A stretch of DNA of 64,000 bases, from assembly GCA_914767885.1 (NCBI GenBank), contig CAJZBQ010000020.1:248001-312000 (forward strand), read 5' to 3'. The notes beneath the pieces were generated by a model. The model saw only the letters and a list, made by a program, of their open reading frames with translations. It ran no database searches and was not told the DNA's origin. Source of the stretch: Blepharisma stoltei (lineage: Eukaryota; Ciliophora; Heterotrichea; Heterotrichida; Blepharismidae). This document shows positions 41,814-53,383 of the stretch, in pieces (the stretch's first letter is position 1; each line of letters opens with the position of its first letter). The translations under genes and the position numbers were made by a program.

Positions 41814-41995
41814 GGGGGGATTTATAATAATTATTTTGATCAGTTTTTAAAAGCAGCCAGTAAGAGTTTTTATAGGCTCTGTATATGATTATTTTTAAAC
41901 CCAGGAATTTTTGTTTGCTATCATAAAATCCAAATACGTTTTCAAAGCTTTATTGAAAAAGTCTCATAAATTTCAAAAACCACTTCTCTATAAAT

Positions 41996-43387
41996 ATGGA
42001 AAAGAAAAAATTGCCCATCCCTCCTCCAGACCGACGCACTCATCCGAAGAAAAAAGTGATATCTTCTTCAATGGCAGAACTCATGCTCAGACAAATAGAT
42101 CAATTGCGTAAAACAATTGCTGATTTTTTCATCATTCCATCAAGAATCAATTTGAGATTAAATTATTCAGAGTTACCTAACTCTGTTAATATTTTATTAT
42201 TTGGCCCATCCGGTTCAGGAAAATCTTCCCTAGTAAGAACTCTTTATAGAGCTCTACATAACACTGTTCAACTCCCAGCAGAAATTCGGCACAAGCTTGT
42301 AGTAAAAGGTTCAGCTAGAAACGAAGGAACAACGGTATATACAACAGTACTCCTTAAAGAAGAAACTCAATACCCAAAGCCTACAAGCGGCATCAAAATC
42401 CACGACACACGAGGCCAAATCTGAATGGACAACCATGAGCAAGCCCAAGCTGACTTGATATTAGATGGAAAAGTCAAAGACATGGCAAGAGTCGAGCAAA
42501 GGTCAACAAGATACGCTTATAAATTATGGGAATTCTGGAAAAGCGAATCACAGTTGTTCCCCACAGAAATTTTAAAAGAACATCCAACCCTATCTGATAA
42601 ACCGCATTGCTTATTATTTGTTTTTGATGGAAGTTTAGAAGAAATTCCTAATGGGGAAGAAGAGACACTTTTTTATAGAGAAATCATGCAGCTTGCAAGA
42701 AGTAAAGGATATTTTTATCCTCAAATTGTCCTTACACATATTGATAGGGTGGAAGATAAATCTAAGGCTGAAGAAGAGCTTACTCCCCCCCCCCCCCTCC
42801 GTGAGCGAACAAAAAAATTTTGTTCGCTCACGGAGGGGGGTTAATTTTTTTTTTTTAAAAAAAATTTATATATAAATTTTATAAAAAATATTTTTTTCGA
42901 AATTTAAAAAAATCCTAATTTGCAAAAATTGGGAAGCAAATATTAATTTAATTTGCAAAATTTATGTTTTAAAACGCAATTTGTTTAAAATTAAACAGAA
43001 TTTAGCTCTAGATTTCATTATACTAATTATCACTTATATATCAAAATTTTTTTCCATTAAAAATTTTTTTCTATTAAAAAAATTTTTGTTCACTCACGGA
43101 GGGTGGGTTTTTGGTCAAAAAATGGCGATTTTTCTAATGGTTTTGTTCGCTCACGGGGGGGGGGGGGAGTTAGAGAAATCTTGGATATGAAAATTGAAGG
43201 TGTTGTTATGAAACTCGGAATCCCCAGAAGTAGTGTTCATTTTATTGAAAATTATCATGATGATCAGAACGAGCCTGATTTAAATGTGGATTTTCACGTG
43301 CTTAGATTACTGCATGAATCTGCACAGCAAGGAGAATCTTATTTGCAAAGTCAGCTGAAGGAGAAGTCCGCTTGCGAAATTCAATAG
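41996..43387 (+). CDS. IFI44-like P-loop GTPase, 333 aa
   Basis: G1 GPSGSGKSS, G3 DTRGQ and G4 THID are visible. The pattern around ILDGKVKD and the C-terminal LGIPRSSVHFIENYHDD...DFHVLRLLHES resembles the IFI44/IFI44L family of large-GTPase-like proteins. UGA is Trp at RGQIWMDNHE. A MITE (42780-43169) splits the C-terminal part; excision gives AEEELREILDMKIEG and a total of 334 codons. The function in ciliates is unknown; G2 and G5 are not obvious, so nucleotide hydrolysis is inferred. Confidence 0.75.
42780..43169. mobile_element. Family-1 MITE IES in GTPase gene, 390 bp
   Basis: TTA/TTA flanks. Hairpin end at left (CTCCGTGAGCGAAC / GTTCGCTCACGGAG), doubled end at right. Excision is exact in frame (GAG CTT AGA GAA). 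Confidence 0.94.
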
Positions 43388-43416
43388 ATAATTATTAAAT
43401 GGGTCATTTCTTATAA

Positions 43417-44906
43417 ATGAAATTTATGATATTAAAGAATATTTCAGATATTACATGGTCAGTGCTAAGGTATATGGTTGAAAAATATAATCAAGTCTTG
43501 TAAAAATTACTCACTCACGGAGGAGGATTAAATTTTTTTTTTTTTAAAAAAAATTTATATATAAATTTTATAAAAAAATATTTTTTTCGAAATTTAAAAA
43601 AATCCTAATTCGCAAAAATTGGAAAGCAAATATTAATTTAATTTATAATTTTTATGTTTTAAAAAGCAATTCGTTTAAAATTAAATAGAATTAGCTCTAG
43701 ATTTCATTATACTAATTATCATTTATATATCAAAATTTTTTCCATAAAAAATTTTTCTATTAAAAAAAAAATTTTTGTTCACTCACGGAGGGTGGTTTTT
43801 GGGCAAAAAATAGCGATTTTTCTAATGTTTTTGTTCACTCACGGAGGGGGAGAGTCAGAGAATACGCTAAAGAATGCGAAAGAAATGAAAATTTGATAGA
43901 AGATGGAGAAACCATTAGGAAACTTCAAAAAATCGATGAAGATTATGCCGTTGAAGAAAGAAATGTAGCAGATCAAGAAATTCAAGCTTATATTCCTGCA
44001 TATGTTGATATTGGAGTTAACACTGATAGGGATTTAGAGTCTTGCTGTGAGGATTTACCTGAAAAAAGACATAGAGATGATACCGAAGAAAATCATGAAA
44101 ATAAATGCAATTTGTCAATCCCCGAAAAAATAGAAATCCATTATGAAATAAAATCATGCAAGAATAGAAAAAGTAGCTATTATAGGCTTAAAAATGAAAA
44201 ATTCATCCAAATGCTGAAAGAACAAAGACGAAAAATGAAAAATAATGATGGGCATCCAGAATTAAATAAATTTCCACTATCAGGCACCCCAGTTATGAGC
44301 TATATTGAAAAGAAGCACGAGTTTATCAATAGCTTGATAATTCCTTCAAATAATTCTTCACTATTTAAAGTATCTAAAAGCGAAAACCTTTTTTCAACCC
44401 CAAACTCATTAAATGATTTAGATTCTAACCCTGCAAACACTCCAGCAAGTCAAAATAACGGTTATCCTGATCTTAATGATGCTCCTTCTTTTTCCTACTC
44501 TAATATTATGGACTCTCCAAGCCCAAAATTGCCAGAATTCAAAAGTTCTCCATCATTTTCTGAAGGCTCTTTTGTATCAAAGCATCTTTTTTGTCCTGGA
44601 AAATCTTCAGAACCTGAACAAAGTAATAAAAATGCTGAGAAACCAAAAGAAATAAAATTTTCGTCCCCAAAATTCGAGATTAACCCTTTTCATAGCAGAA
44701 ACTCCTCAGATCAGAGCACTGTCAGTTCAAATCCTCTACTTTCTTCTTTTATTACATCTGGCCGAAAATTTTCTGACATTTTATACGCTGACGAAGAAAT
44801 GACAAATCTTCCAAGCCAAGCTTTTATAAGCGCTTCTGCTAGTCGTTCAGTATTCGGAAAGTCAAATAGCTCTAATTTCCCTCCTTTCCTGAATAAAAAT
44901 AAATAA
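43417..44906 (+). CDS. Unknown Ser/Asn-rich protein, 375 aa
   Basis: The frame continues across an IES (43501-43862), joining EKYNQVL to YAKECERNENL; the total is 376 codons. The N-terminal third is charged and coiled-coil-like. The rest is low-complexity Ser/Pro/Asn (SNNSSLFKVSKSENLF, NPANTPASQNNGYP). No domain recognised. The start at 43417 is only 29 bp from the preceding stop; ATG 43474 (MVEKYNQ) is an alternative. Confidence 0.65.
43501..43862. mobile_element. IES, 362 bp, built on a truncated family-1 MITE
   Basis: TA at 43501-43502 and 43863-43864. Inside, the left MITE end has lost its outer hairpin half (TTACTCACTCACGGAGG); the core and doubled right end are intact. The MITE's own flanks (TTA, TCA) no longer match. 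Excision uses TA just outside the MITE, as if boundaries had shifted after decay. Confidence 0.8.
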
Positions 44907-44939
44907 CTTTAACTTTGCTTAATATGAAAGATTTAAAAC

Positions 44940-45779
44940 ATGGCGAGTATAAAGGCTCAACGGACTTACTACGTCTCTAATAGAACTTCGTTTCCTAAAA
45001 CCCAGCAAAATTCACCTCAAAAAACTAGAAATAGCCCAATACCAGCTTCTTATAAACATACAACACCAAGACCACCTTCAAGGTCGCCTCAGTGTGTGGG
45101 GAGAGTAATTAACCATGTTAGGTATTTAACCCCTGATAACTATGAAAGCATATTAAATAAGCTCCCATCAATTAAAAAATCACAAATCTCTTACATAACA
45201 CAGACAATTGAAAAATCCAGAAAAAGTTCTCAAAATTCTCCATCCCCAGTGAGGCAGTTTTCAATCGAAAATTCGAGGTCGCCTGAAAGGAAAAGCACTA
45301 TACTCAGCGACTATAATTGGCCTAAGAGAGCAGAAAAGCCGTCTAACTTGGTAAGAGCTGACCTAAGAAAAGGGTCTTTTTCTAAAAAACAAATTATTGG
45401 AATGAAGGAGAATACTATAAATGAGCAGGCTAAAATAGATTTAGATAGATATTCAGGATTTGGTAATAGATTTGACTACTGGGATGAAGTTAATAATGAT
45501 TTATCTACACAGGAGTCTCCAAATTCCACTGTTTATTATTGCAGAAACAGGCTTAAAACCTTATCAATGGCTTTTAAGCTTGATAAAACAGAATTTCAAA
45601 AGCAATTAAAAAGACAGTCAAGAAGGACAATTTCAGAAAATGTTCATTTATTGCAAAATGAAAAGCAAGAAGGGCTTCCATTTGAACGATTTGTTCAGGA
45701 TCTAGACCATATTGCTAATTTGGATGATTCATTATATGATATCAGTCTAAAGAAAAGAAATTTTTTGAATAAATGGTAA
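44940..45779 (+). CDS. Unknown basic protein, 279 aa
   Basis: Rich in Ser, Arg, Lys, Asn and Pro with SPQ/SPR/SPE motifs that could be proline-directed kinase sites (TRNSPIP, SRSPQC, NSPSPVR, SRSPERK). No known fold. It starts 33 bp after the preceding stop on the same strand. Possibly a cytoskeleton-associated protein, but that is a guess from composition. Confidence 0.6.
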   Translation: MASIKAQRTYYVSNRTSFPKTQQNSPQKTRNSPIPASYKHTTPRPPSRSPQCVGRVINHVRYLTPDNYESILNKLPSIKKSQISYITQTIEKSRKSSQNSPSPVRQFSIENSRSPERKSTILSDYNWPKRAEKPSNLVRADLRKGSFSKKQIIGMKENTINEQAKIDLDRYSGFGNRFDYWDEVNNDLSTQESPNSTVYYCRNRLKTLSMAFKLDKTEFQKQLKRQSRRTISENVHLLQNEKQEGLPFERFVQDLDHIANLDDSLYDISLKKRNFLNKW

Positions 45780-46279
45780 AGTTTATAAATAATTTCAATT
45801 AGGTTTAAATTAAATAACTAAACTCACTTTTAAACTTATAGCCTTAAATAATTAAAAATTAAGTAATTTAATATAAAATGCTGATAAAGAAGATCATAAT
45901 ATTATGCTTAAATAAAAAATTGCTTCATAATAATTTATTTAGTGCCAATAATATATTATATTATGCGTTGCCTAAATTGCTTATCTAGGCTTGCATGTTA
46001 AAATATAGAGAATTTACATATGGAAATTTTCTTCAAACGTTAGAGAAAGTTTTCAATGTGAATTCTCTGTGTTTTTGCATGTGAAAATTATATCCAAATG
46101 TTGGAGAAAATTTTAAAATGACAGCCTAGATAAGCAATTTTAGGCAAAGCATTATAGATAATGAGCTTCGAACATTAGGAGATAATTATAATTTTTTATC
46201 TAATATTATTATCTTAGAAGGCTATAAATTATAATATCATTTAATTTGATTAATAACATTGCTATTAGTTAATATAATT
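45780..46279. repeat. Spacer with a diverged palindromic element (about 45830-46240)
   Basis: The inner arms are clear: TTGCCTAAATTGCTTATCTAGGC (about 45968) against GCCTAGATAAGCAATTTTAGG (about 46123). Outer arms pair more loosely (TTATAGCCTT against AAGGCTATAA). No gene is seen. Confidence 0.65.
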
Positions 46280-49200
46280 CTAAAATAAATCACTATCAAA
46301 CATTGTTCTTTGACCTGTTGGATTCGAGACATCTATATCAGCAAAAATGCTATCTTTATTAGCAATTTTTGATAATGTTTTATACTCCAATAGTGTTCCA
46401 ATCTTGGCACTTTCTTCTTTGATTTTTTTAAGATTTTCTTTTATTTTTCATTTTTCTCTCATTATATTTGATTTATCTTCAGCAAAGCTCATAGCTCCTC
46501 CAATGCCTCCCATAAGCCCAAAAACAGACCCTAGTAATGCGCTGATTAACTTTATCCACGTTTGTTTACTACTTCTTGTAGTTATCAAGCAATTAGTATC
46601 TTTAGAAAAATTGATATCAAGATACAAATTATAAGAAGTTGCCAGCCTAAATAGAAATTACTCTTTTGCTACACATTGGGAACCTAAATTTTGGGCACCA
46701 TATGTGAAAACATGGTATAATCCATGCACTCGTATAGATTTCTCTTTAGGACTTTTACAATGGACAGCTGAAGTGCTGGAATATACAATACTAGGGAAAT
46801 GGGTTCGATAATAATTTTAAGTAGTTATTAGTATAGGATGAAATATATCTAATAATTGTTTCTAAGTCAAAAAGAAAGACATTTGTTTACGAAACAAGTT
46901 GAATTTGGGATCTAATCGGAAGAGATTGGGTTGATATGTAAGCGGATACTAAAAATGGAACTAGACAAAGAGTAATTCCAGAGAGAAAGTAGCCGATATG
47001 TGAAAGAAGTGCATATAAAAAACTGCCTTTATTGTGGTTCCAAGTAGCTTGGGACAGTTCAATCTGAACTGATCCTTACTTCCTGAGTCGTGGGATTTTT
47101 GTTGTGCTCCATCCATTTTTTATTGCCGACTTTGACAAGCCAAAGTAACTTGGCGAGCCTAATTATAAATGAAAATGGAAATAAGCAACGCTACAACACA
47201 CACAAAATCGAAATGTTTTTTTATGCTCGTAATATACCATAAGCTTCACTTATTGAGTTCTTTTTGCTGCCTAATCCGCTCGAATCCGCTTCAAGTAATA
47301 GCTGTTAAGTGCTAATGGCAATAAGTACCCACCCTTTACATATACCCAGAATTGAAAATATAAATTTAAAATATTTTGTACAAGATTTTTGATTATAATA
47401 CACATATAAGTTTCTCTTTTCGAGCTTTTTTTGCAGCCTAATCCGCTCGAATCCGCATCAAGTAATATCTGTTAAACGTTAACGGTAAAAGTATCACAAT
47501 TTACATATTATAATTAAAAATCTTGCACAAAATACTTTCAAATTTACACTTTAATCTAGTATATGTAAAGGGATATGTAAATGGTCATACTTATACGGTT
47601 AGCGTTTTACAGATATTACTGAAGCGGATTCGACCAAATTAGGCAGCAAAAAGAACTCACAAAGAGAAGCTTATATGTGTATTATAATCAAAAAATCTTG
47701 TACAAAATATTTTAAATTTCCATTTCTAACTGTCACACAGTAATCTATCATTAAACGTTTATCATGAATAATAATACACCAAAATCTATACTATCAAAAA
47801 AAATCACTTAATCTACAGCTATTTATTAATCACCTAAATCTATCCAATTAATCGCATTCATGATATACTTCTTCAAAATATTTCTAATTATGAATTCTAC
47901 ATTTAAATTTTCTTATGCGTAATAAATTGCTATATTTAACTTTTAAGGATCTCATTTCCTTCAACGCTGTTAAATTTATTTGTTGTCATCCCTTTAATTC
48001 TTCCGACAAATGGAAATTGTACTTAATACTGAAAAAATTATTGTGCAGTTCCTATGATTTGGCTTCTTGAATGAGATGCATTTTTGGCCTTTTTGGGGTT
48101 ATTAAAAGTTCATTTTGGATAGAGCTTGGGTCCCAAACTTTAAAGATATTTTGAGCTGGAGGATCTTCGTATCCAACACCTTCGAAGTTAAAAGGAGACA
48201 ATAATTCTGTCTGGCGCACTTTTAGATTTTGTGTGTGTTGTAGCGTTGCTTATTTCCATTTTCATTTATAATTAGGCTCGCCAAGTTACTTTGGCTTGTC
48301 AAGTCGGCAATAAAAAATGGATGGAACACAACAAAATCCCACGACTCAGGAAGTAAGGATCAGTTCAGATTGAACTGTCCCAAGCTACTTGGAACCACAA
48401 TAAAGGCAGTTTTTATGCACTTCTTTCACATATCGGCTACTTTCTCTCTGGAATTACTCTTTGTCTAGTTCCATTTTTAGTATCCGCTTACATATCAACC
48501 CAATCTCTTCCGATTAGATCCCAAATTCAACTTGTTTCGTAAACAAATGTCTTTCTTTTTGACTTAGAAACAATTATTAGATATATTTCATCCTATACTA
48601 ATAACTACTTAAAATTATTATCGAACCCATTTCCCTAGTATTGTATATTCCAGCACTTCAGCTGTCCATTGTAAAAGTCCTAAGAGAAATCTATACGAGT
48701 GCATAGATTATAGCCGGTTAGCTCTAATCCTGTGTCAGTGTTTTGATAATACTAAATAAAAAATACTGAAGGAGTTAAATCAAACGTCAGAATTGTAGGC
48801 ATTGATCCACGGAAAATTTTTCCAGACTCTGGATAAACTGTTGTTTCATAGCTGCTTAATGAATTAGGGATTGAAGAATTAGCAGTGATATTCACGACTC
48901 ATCAAGCTGTATATGAAGAGCTGTTTCGAAAAGAAAACTCCATTTAAGCTCCAGTTCCTATTTCACAAGAATGACAGTTTAGGCTTAATTCGCATCCTAA
49001 ATCGCTGTTTATACATATCATTTTATCTCAATTGCCTGCAAATTTATTGGTGGAAAGACTGATAGTGTCAGCACAATTTCCATAATCATCCACACAAGGA
49101 TATCTTATAGCTTTTATTAAGACTTTGAGATCTGTTACAAATTTAGACAAAAAAAAATTAGCCTCTAATTGTACAGGATGGGCAAGTGGCCTTTTTTCTC

Positions 49201-52200
49201 TGTTTTGTTGCTTATGTCGAGATCATGCCGGGTCTTACAGTCAGGCTCGCTCCTCTTAGTCCCGTGAAACCATTTGGGAACCAAAAAGTACAGGAAATGC
49301 TAATAACTTGCACATTGCCTTATTCTATCCTACTTCTTTCAGTGTCTGCTCGACCTAAGGGCCCTTCCTTTTATATCAGAATGAATAAACAGGTAAAACA
49401 CGAGCGGGAGAAGTATAAAATTCCTTGACATTTTCTCGTCTTGTGTAGAAGTCCACGTGCAAAAACCTAACCACATATAATATAAAAGTTGGGTGAGGGA
49501 TATTGCCCAGGAGTGATTTTTGATTGCCCTAGGCTAGGAGAAGGCTCAGAAACTTCCTGAGTTGGGTTTTCAACTCAATTTGACAAACCAACTCGGGAAG
49601 TTGACAATTACTTCTTATAGGAGGCATTTGTCAACTTCCCGAACTGACTTGTCAATGAACTTTATCCTAGTCCAGGGCTATCAAAATCTCCTGGGCTATA
49701 TATAATTGCCTTTTCATCCAAAGCCATTTTATTATTATGTTACAAATTTAGACACTTCGTGATTCATGACAACTAAAGGGACTAAAGATTTTATCTCGAT
49801 TTCATTATTGATTGAGTAATCAATTAGTATGGATATAAACTACTTATTAATAAATTTTCATAATTATATAATACATCGATTTATTGATGATTAATAATTC
49901 AGACGAGGATAATAATCATAACAGCCAAAATCAAAAAAATTAATGAAAAAATCCCACCTATACGAGTCTTTTTTAACAGCATTGGAGTTTCAAGGACATG
50001 ATTATGCTGGGTTTTGTAAAGATCAATACTATCAAATAAATTCATTCGATTGGCGATACTAATTATTACACCTAATAAAAGCAGCCCAACAATAGCTACA
50101 GCAATCTGTGCATTCTTAGAATAGTTTTGAGAATCTCGGCTATGATCTGGTAGCAAGTTGGGCTGTATTGATGCATCATAAGTTTGTGAAAGCTTATAAA
50201 ATTAGTCACTGCTCCCTGCAGGACATGTAACTCCAGCTGGACAGTTAAGACAAAAAGAAGCCCCTTTATAAGGATTATAAGTCCCATCATTGCATGGATA
50301 ACACTGATCTATTGATGTTGCTCCTATTCCTGGGTAATACGTCCCTTTGGGGCATTTTAAGCATGTCCCGCCGTAATACGGCTGATAAGTCCCTGATGGA
50401 CAAATTTCACAGACATTGTTAGAAAGATAAGTTCCTGAGCTGCATCATGCCCAAGTGCAAGGATCGTTTCCAACACAAGCAGATATTAAATCAACATATA
50501 AAAAATTACTAACAGGGACAGTCCATCGAAAATTTTCTCCCATAGCAGCCCCTCCTCCATGCATATATATGCTAGTCCCAAAGCATTCTTGTGCAGCTGC
50601 AAAAATATACTTAGGAAGTACTCCAAATTTATAAAATCCATTGCTGGTTTGATTTCAATAATAGCAAGAGTCATCTGGGGAATTAATACCTTCTCCACCG
50701 AAATAGACATACTTAAAATTGACCTTAAAGATTTTAGTGTAGCCTCTTGCATATTGTAAATTGTCTTGATCGTGGTATAGCTTAGTCCAGTTCATATAAG
50801 ACTTATTGAAAATGTATATCCCATTTGAAGGGATTTCATTGGGTCCGATCCCACTATGCACAAATAGCCGGTGAGTCCTGTCAGATGGGCATTTGCAGCC
50901 TGCTAGATATATTGGACCGGGGCCGTCGTTTGCACTTTGTAGCTGGGTATAACTTTTAGTGTCTAAATCAAGATATCATAGTTCATCTGATAAGCCATTA
51001 TATGTAATTCCGCCATAAATTAGAACCATTGAATATCCAATTCCCATGCAGGCCCCAGTCCTAGGACTTGGGACTGATTCAGAACTATAGTCAACCTTAT
51101 ACCATATATTTGTTAGAATATTATAAATATAAGCGTCATTTAGATACCCTTCAACACTATAACCTCCTCAAATAATCAAAATATCTCCATTTGAGGCTGC
51201 AGCATGATGAGATCTCCCTGAAGGGACTTCTCCTCTTGGGCTTAAAAATTTCCATGCCAGTGTTTTAAGATCCAGCTTTCAAAAATCATTTAATTTTTCA
51301 CCTTTTCTATCCCCACCAAATAGCAGCAAATGTCCTCCAACAACGTTGAGAGAATGGCACATTCTTGAGCCAGGGTTATTGTATTCATTAAAATATTGAT
51401 ATTCAATAGGATTCTTAGACATGTCAAATATTATTAAGCTGTTTTTTTGCTCTAAATCTCGTGTGCCACCAAATAGATACACTTTTTCATGCAAAACTCC
51501 TAATCCATAAGAACTTCTTCTTATTAAATCGTTATTATCTCCCAAAATAGGTATAAGATTCCATTTAAATTCTGGATCTTCTAATGAAATTTTGTAACAA
51601 GTAGCCAGTTCTTTCATTGAGTTTGCTTCAAGTCCAAAGAAAATATAAAAATCACTGCCAATTAGTGCACCTTTAGCATGAGATCTAAAGGTAAATAAAT
51701 TAGAAGGATTCGTAATATTTTTTCATTCTTGGATAGTAAGATTGTATTGATAAAATGCTGATTTATAAGAATTTTCAGTATCAGTTGTTATGCCTCCTAT
51801 CATATAAATGCAATTAGAGAAATAAAAAATAATTGGATCTTCATAGGCATCCGGTATATCACCGCCATTTGGCTGAAACTTTTATTCTCATGTGTCTGAA
51901 TTTAATCTATATAATATATTACATAAATAAATCACGGCTTAATGCATCTGTAGAAATTCCTCCAAAAACAGCAAACATTGTAATCCCAGTTTCATTTCAT
52001 GACGTATAGCCTATTTTATATCTTGAATTTACTATAGTATTCCCATTAATTTCAATTTCTCTCCATGTGAAATATCTTAAATGAAAGCATCATATATCAT
52101 TTAAAACTCCTTTTGAGGATCTTCCACCTCATATACAATATTCTTCACTCTTATATCGATAAAATCCTCCTCCGCAGTATCTCCCATCTATATATTAAAT

Positions 52201-52446
52201 ACCTGGACTATAGTTATTGGTACCAAATAAAGCATTTCATGTATTAGAAGTGACATTAAACTGTCAAATATCACTATAAATAGATTCACGGTTTTCGTAT
52301 CCTCCAAAACCTACCATAGAGTTGTGAGAAGGAATTGCATCCATAATAAGACCTTTTCTTGGGTTAGGAGGAGAATCAGTTATCGGGAATGTATGAAATT
52401 CAAGTCCATATGCAATTATTAAAAAATAATTGAGAATCCATACCAT
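46280..52446 (-). CDS. Giant kelch-repeat, cysteine-rich, multi-TM surface protein (about 1149 codons)
   Basis: Start MVWILNYFLIIAYG (signal peptide) at 52446. Kelch repeats follow (GFGGYENRESIYSDIW, YLFGGTRDLEQKN, LLLFGGDRKGEKLNDFW, LIIWGGYSVEGYLNDAY). Next are ephrin-receptor-like Cys repeats (CPSGTYQPYYGGTCLKCPKGTYYP), TM helices and an extracellular Cys-rich part. It ends with a TM helix and a cytosolic tail ending FDSDLF. Four mini-introns (52188-52202, 51907-51922, 48752-48766, 46647-46661) and three IESs (49836-49891, 49136-49740, 46716-48710) are removed. Remaining length is exactly 1150 codons. Three in-frame TAA codons persist (51882-51884, about 50207, about 48944), all where Trp would fit; see findings. 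Otherwise the frame is coherent. Confidence 0.72.
46647..46661 (-). other. 15-nt intron 4 of kelch surface-protein gene
   Basis: GTAATTTCTATTTAG. Removal gives QCVAKELATSYNLY. Confidence 0.85.
46716..48710. mobile_element. 2-kb IES/transposon with about 500-bp terminal inverted repeats
   Basis: Arms 46716-47222 and 48222-48710 are near-identical inverted copies (TATAATCCATGCACTCG at one end, CGAGTGCATAGATTATA at the other; TATA flanks). The middle 1 kb holds smaller direct and inverted repeats of GCCTAATCCGCTCGAATCCG (47260, 47430, inverted at 47620). It also has a minus-strand coding-like tail ending near 48057 (FNFEGVGYEDPPAQNIFKVWDP). Excision gives LELTGYHVFTYGAQ in frame. Confidence 0.88.
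48752..48766 (-). other. 15-nt intron 3 of kelch surface-protein gene
   Basis: GTATTTTTTATTTAG. Removal joins FDLTPS to YYQNTDTGLELTG. Confidence 0.85.
49136..49740. other. IES, 605 bp, with 17-bp direct repeats and GC-rich interior
   Basis: TGTTACAAATTTAGACA at 49133-49149 and 49738-49754. The repeat contains two TAs, so the exact cut is ambiguous. It includes a GC-rich region from about 49190 and an inner palindromic element at about 49501-49705. That element starts TGCCCAGGAGTGATTTTTGA and ends TCAAAATCTCCTGGGC. Excision gives HEVSKFVTDLKVL. Confidence 0.85.
49836..49891. other. IES, 56 bp, in kelch surface-protein gene
   Basis: TA-bounded AT-rich segment (TA 49836-49837 and 49892-49893). 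Removal continues the TM helix: VMIIILVWIIISILIDYS. Left in, the frame ends at TAA. Confidence 0.75.
51907..51922 (-). other. 16-nt intron 2 of kelch surface-protein gene
   Basis: GTAATATATTATATAG. Removal gives RDLFILNSDTW. Confidence 0.75.
52188..52202 (-). other. 15-nt intron 1 of kelch surface-protein gene
   Basis: GTATTTAATATATAG on the minus strand. Removal joins NNYSP to DGRYCGGG and deletes a TAA. Confidence 0.85.
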
Positions 52447-52583
52447 TATATACAGTTTTAATCAATCGAATGGAAAAATAAAAATAGATATTTAATATTT
52501 ATTCATAATTTTTACATTAAATGAATCTAAATTTTAATCTTTAATGTTGTGAAAAAATCATATAATTAAATAATTAAATTAAA

Positions 52584-53087
52584 CTAAGGAAGTTCTTCAT
52601 AGTGCTGTTTATCCTCAAACGCCTTGAATAGTATCCCTAACGCTAAAATCGCAATCATAAAAGCTCCAAACATAAAAAATATGACGAATAAGCTTAAAGA
52701 AAGATCATATCCATCCTCGTACTTGATAAGACACGAATAATCATCCCTCAAAAAGTAACACCCAATTGCCATCCATATAAAAATCACAAAGAGAGATATT
52801 ATTAGGAAGAGATAATACAAATTTCTGTAAAAAGGCCTTATCAAGCTTCTATAAAAGAAAATCTCCACGATTATCAATGCTAAAGAAGGAAAAGGTAAAA
52901 ATATTGCTAATATTATGAGTCATTCTTTAAGAGGGTCGTCATTGCATTCGTCATCAGTAGATCCAACAATAGCAGCAATAACAATCATAAGTGAAATGCC
53001 TCCAATGCCTAGTAAAGAGAGCATATATCTGATCACTTTGTTGTGAAGAGACTCCTCAGGGATTTTCCTCTCTGGTTGTTGCTCCAT
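52584..53087 (-). CDS. Four-TM membrane protein, paralogue A, 167 aa
   Basis: Four hydrophobic helices with a short N-terminal cytosolic part. Two conserved acidic loops follow: STDDECNDDPLKEW (Trp by UGA) after TM1 and DDYSCLIKYEDGYDL between TM3 and TM4. Paired cysteines in these loops suggest disulphides. It is about 45% identical by eye to the next gene. The family is unknown to me; it looks ciliate-specific. The gene follows the giant kelch gene on the same strand. Confidence 0.75.
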
Positions 53088-53383
53088 TTAAAATTTATCA
53101 TGTTAAAACGAATACTTTTAGGGTGTCAGCTAAATTTACTGCTGATATATTATTTTATTCAAGTAAGCTAATCTTCTTAGGTTGAGCTTTTTGCTGAAGG
53201 AACATAATTATTCTTATTTCATGCAAATATTTATTTTTATTATTTAGTGATAATTAATTTCTCTTTATTTTTCCGCAAAATTATGTCTTAGATTTATCCA
53301 TCTTCAAAGAAGATAAATTTCGTTTAATTATTCGATTAATTTTGTATATCTGATATTTATTTATTAAATCCCTAGTTTCAAAA

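Noticed and set aside
46347-46634. Plus-strand ORF of 95 codons (hydrophobic)
   Set aside because: It is antisense to the C-terminal exon of the kelch surface-protein gene, whose minus-strand frame has normal composition and joins through a 15-nt intron.
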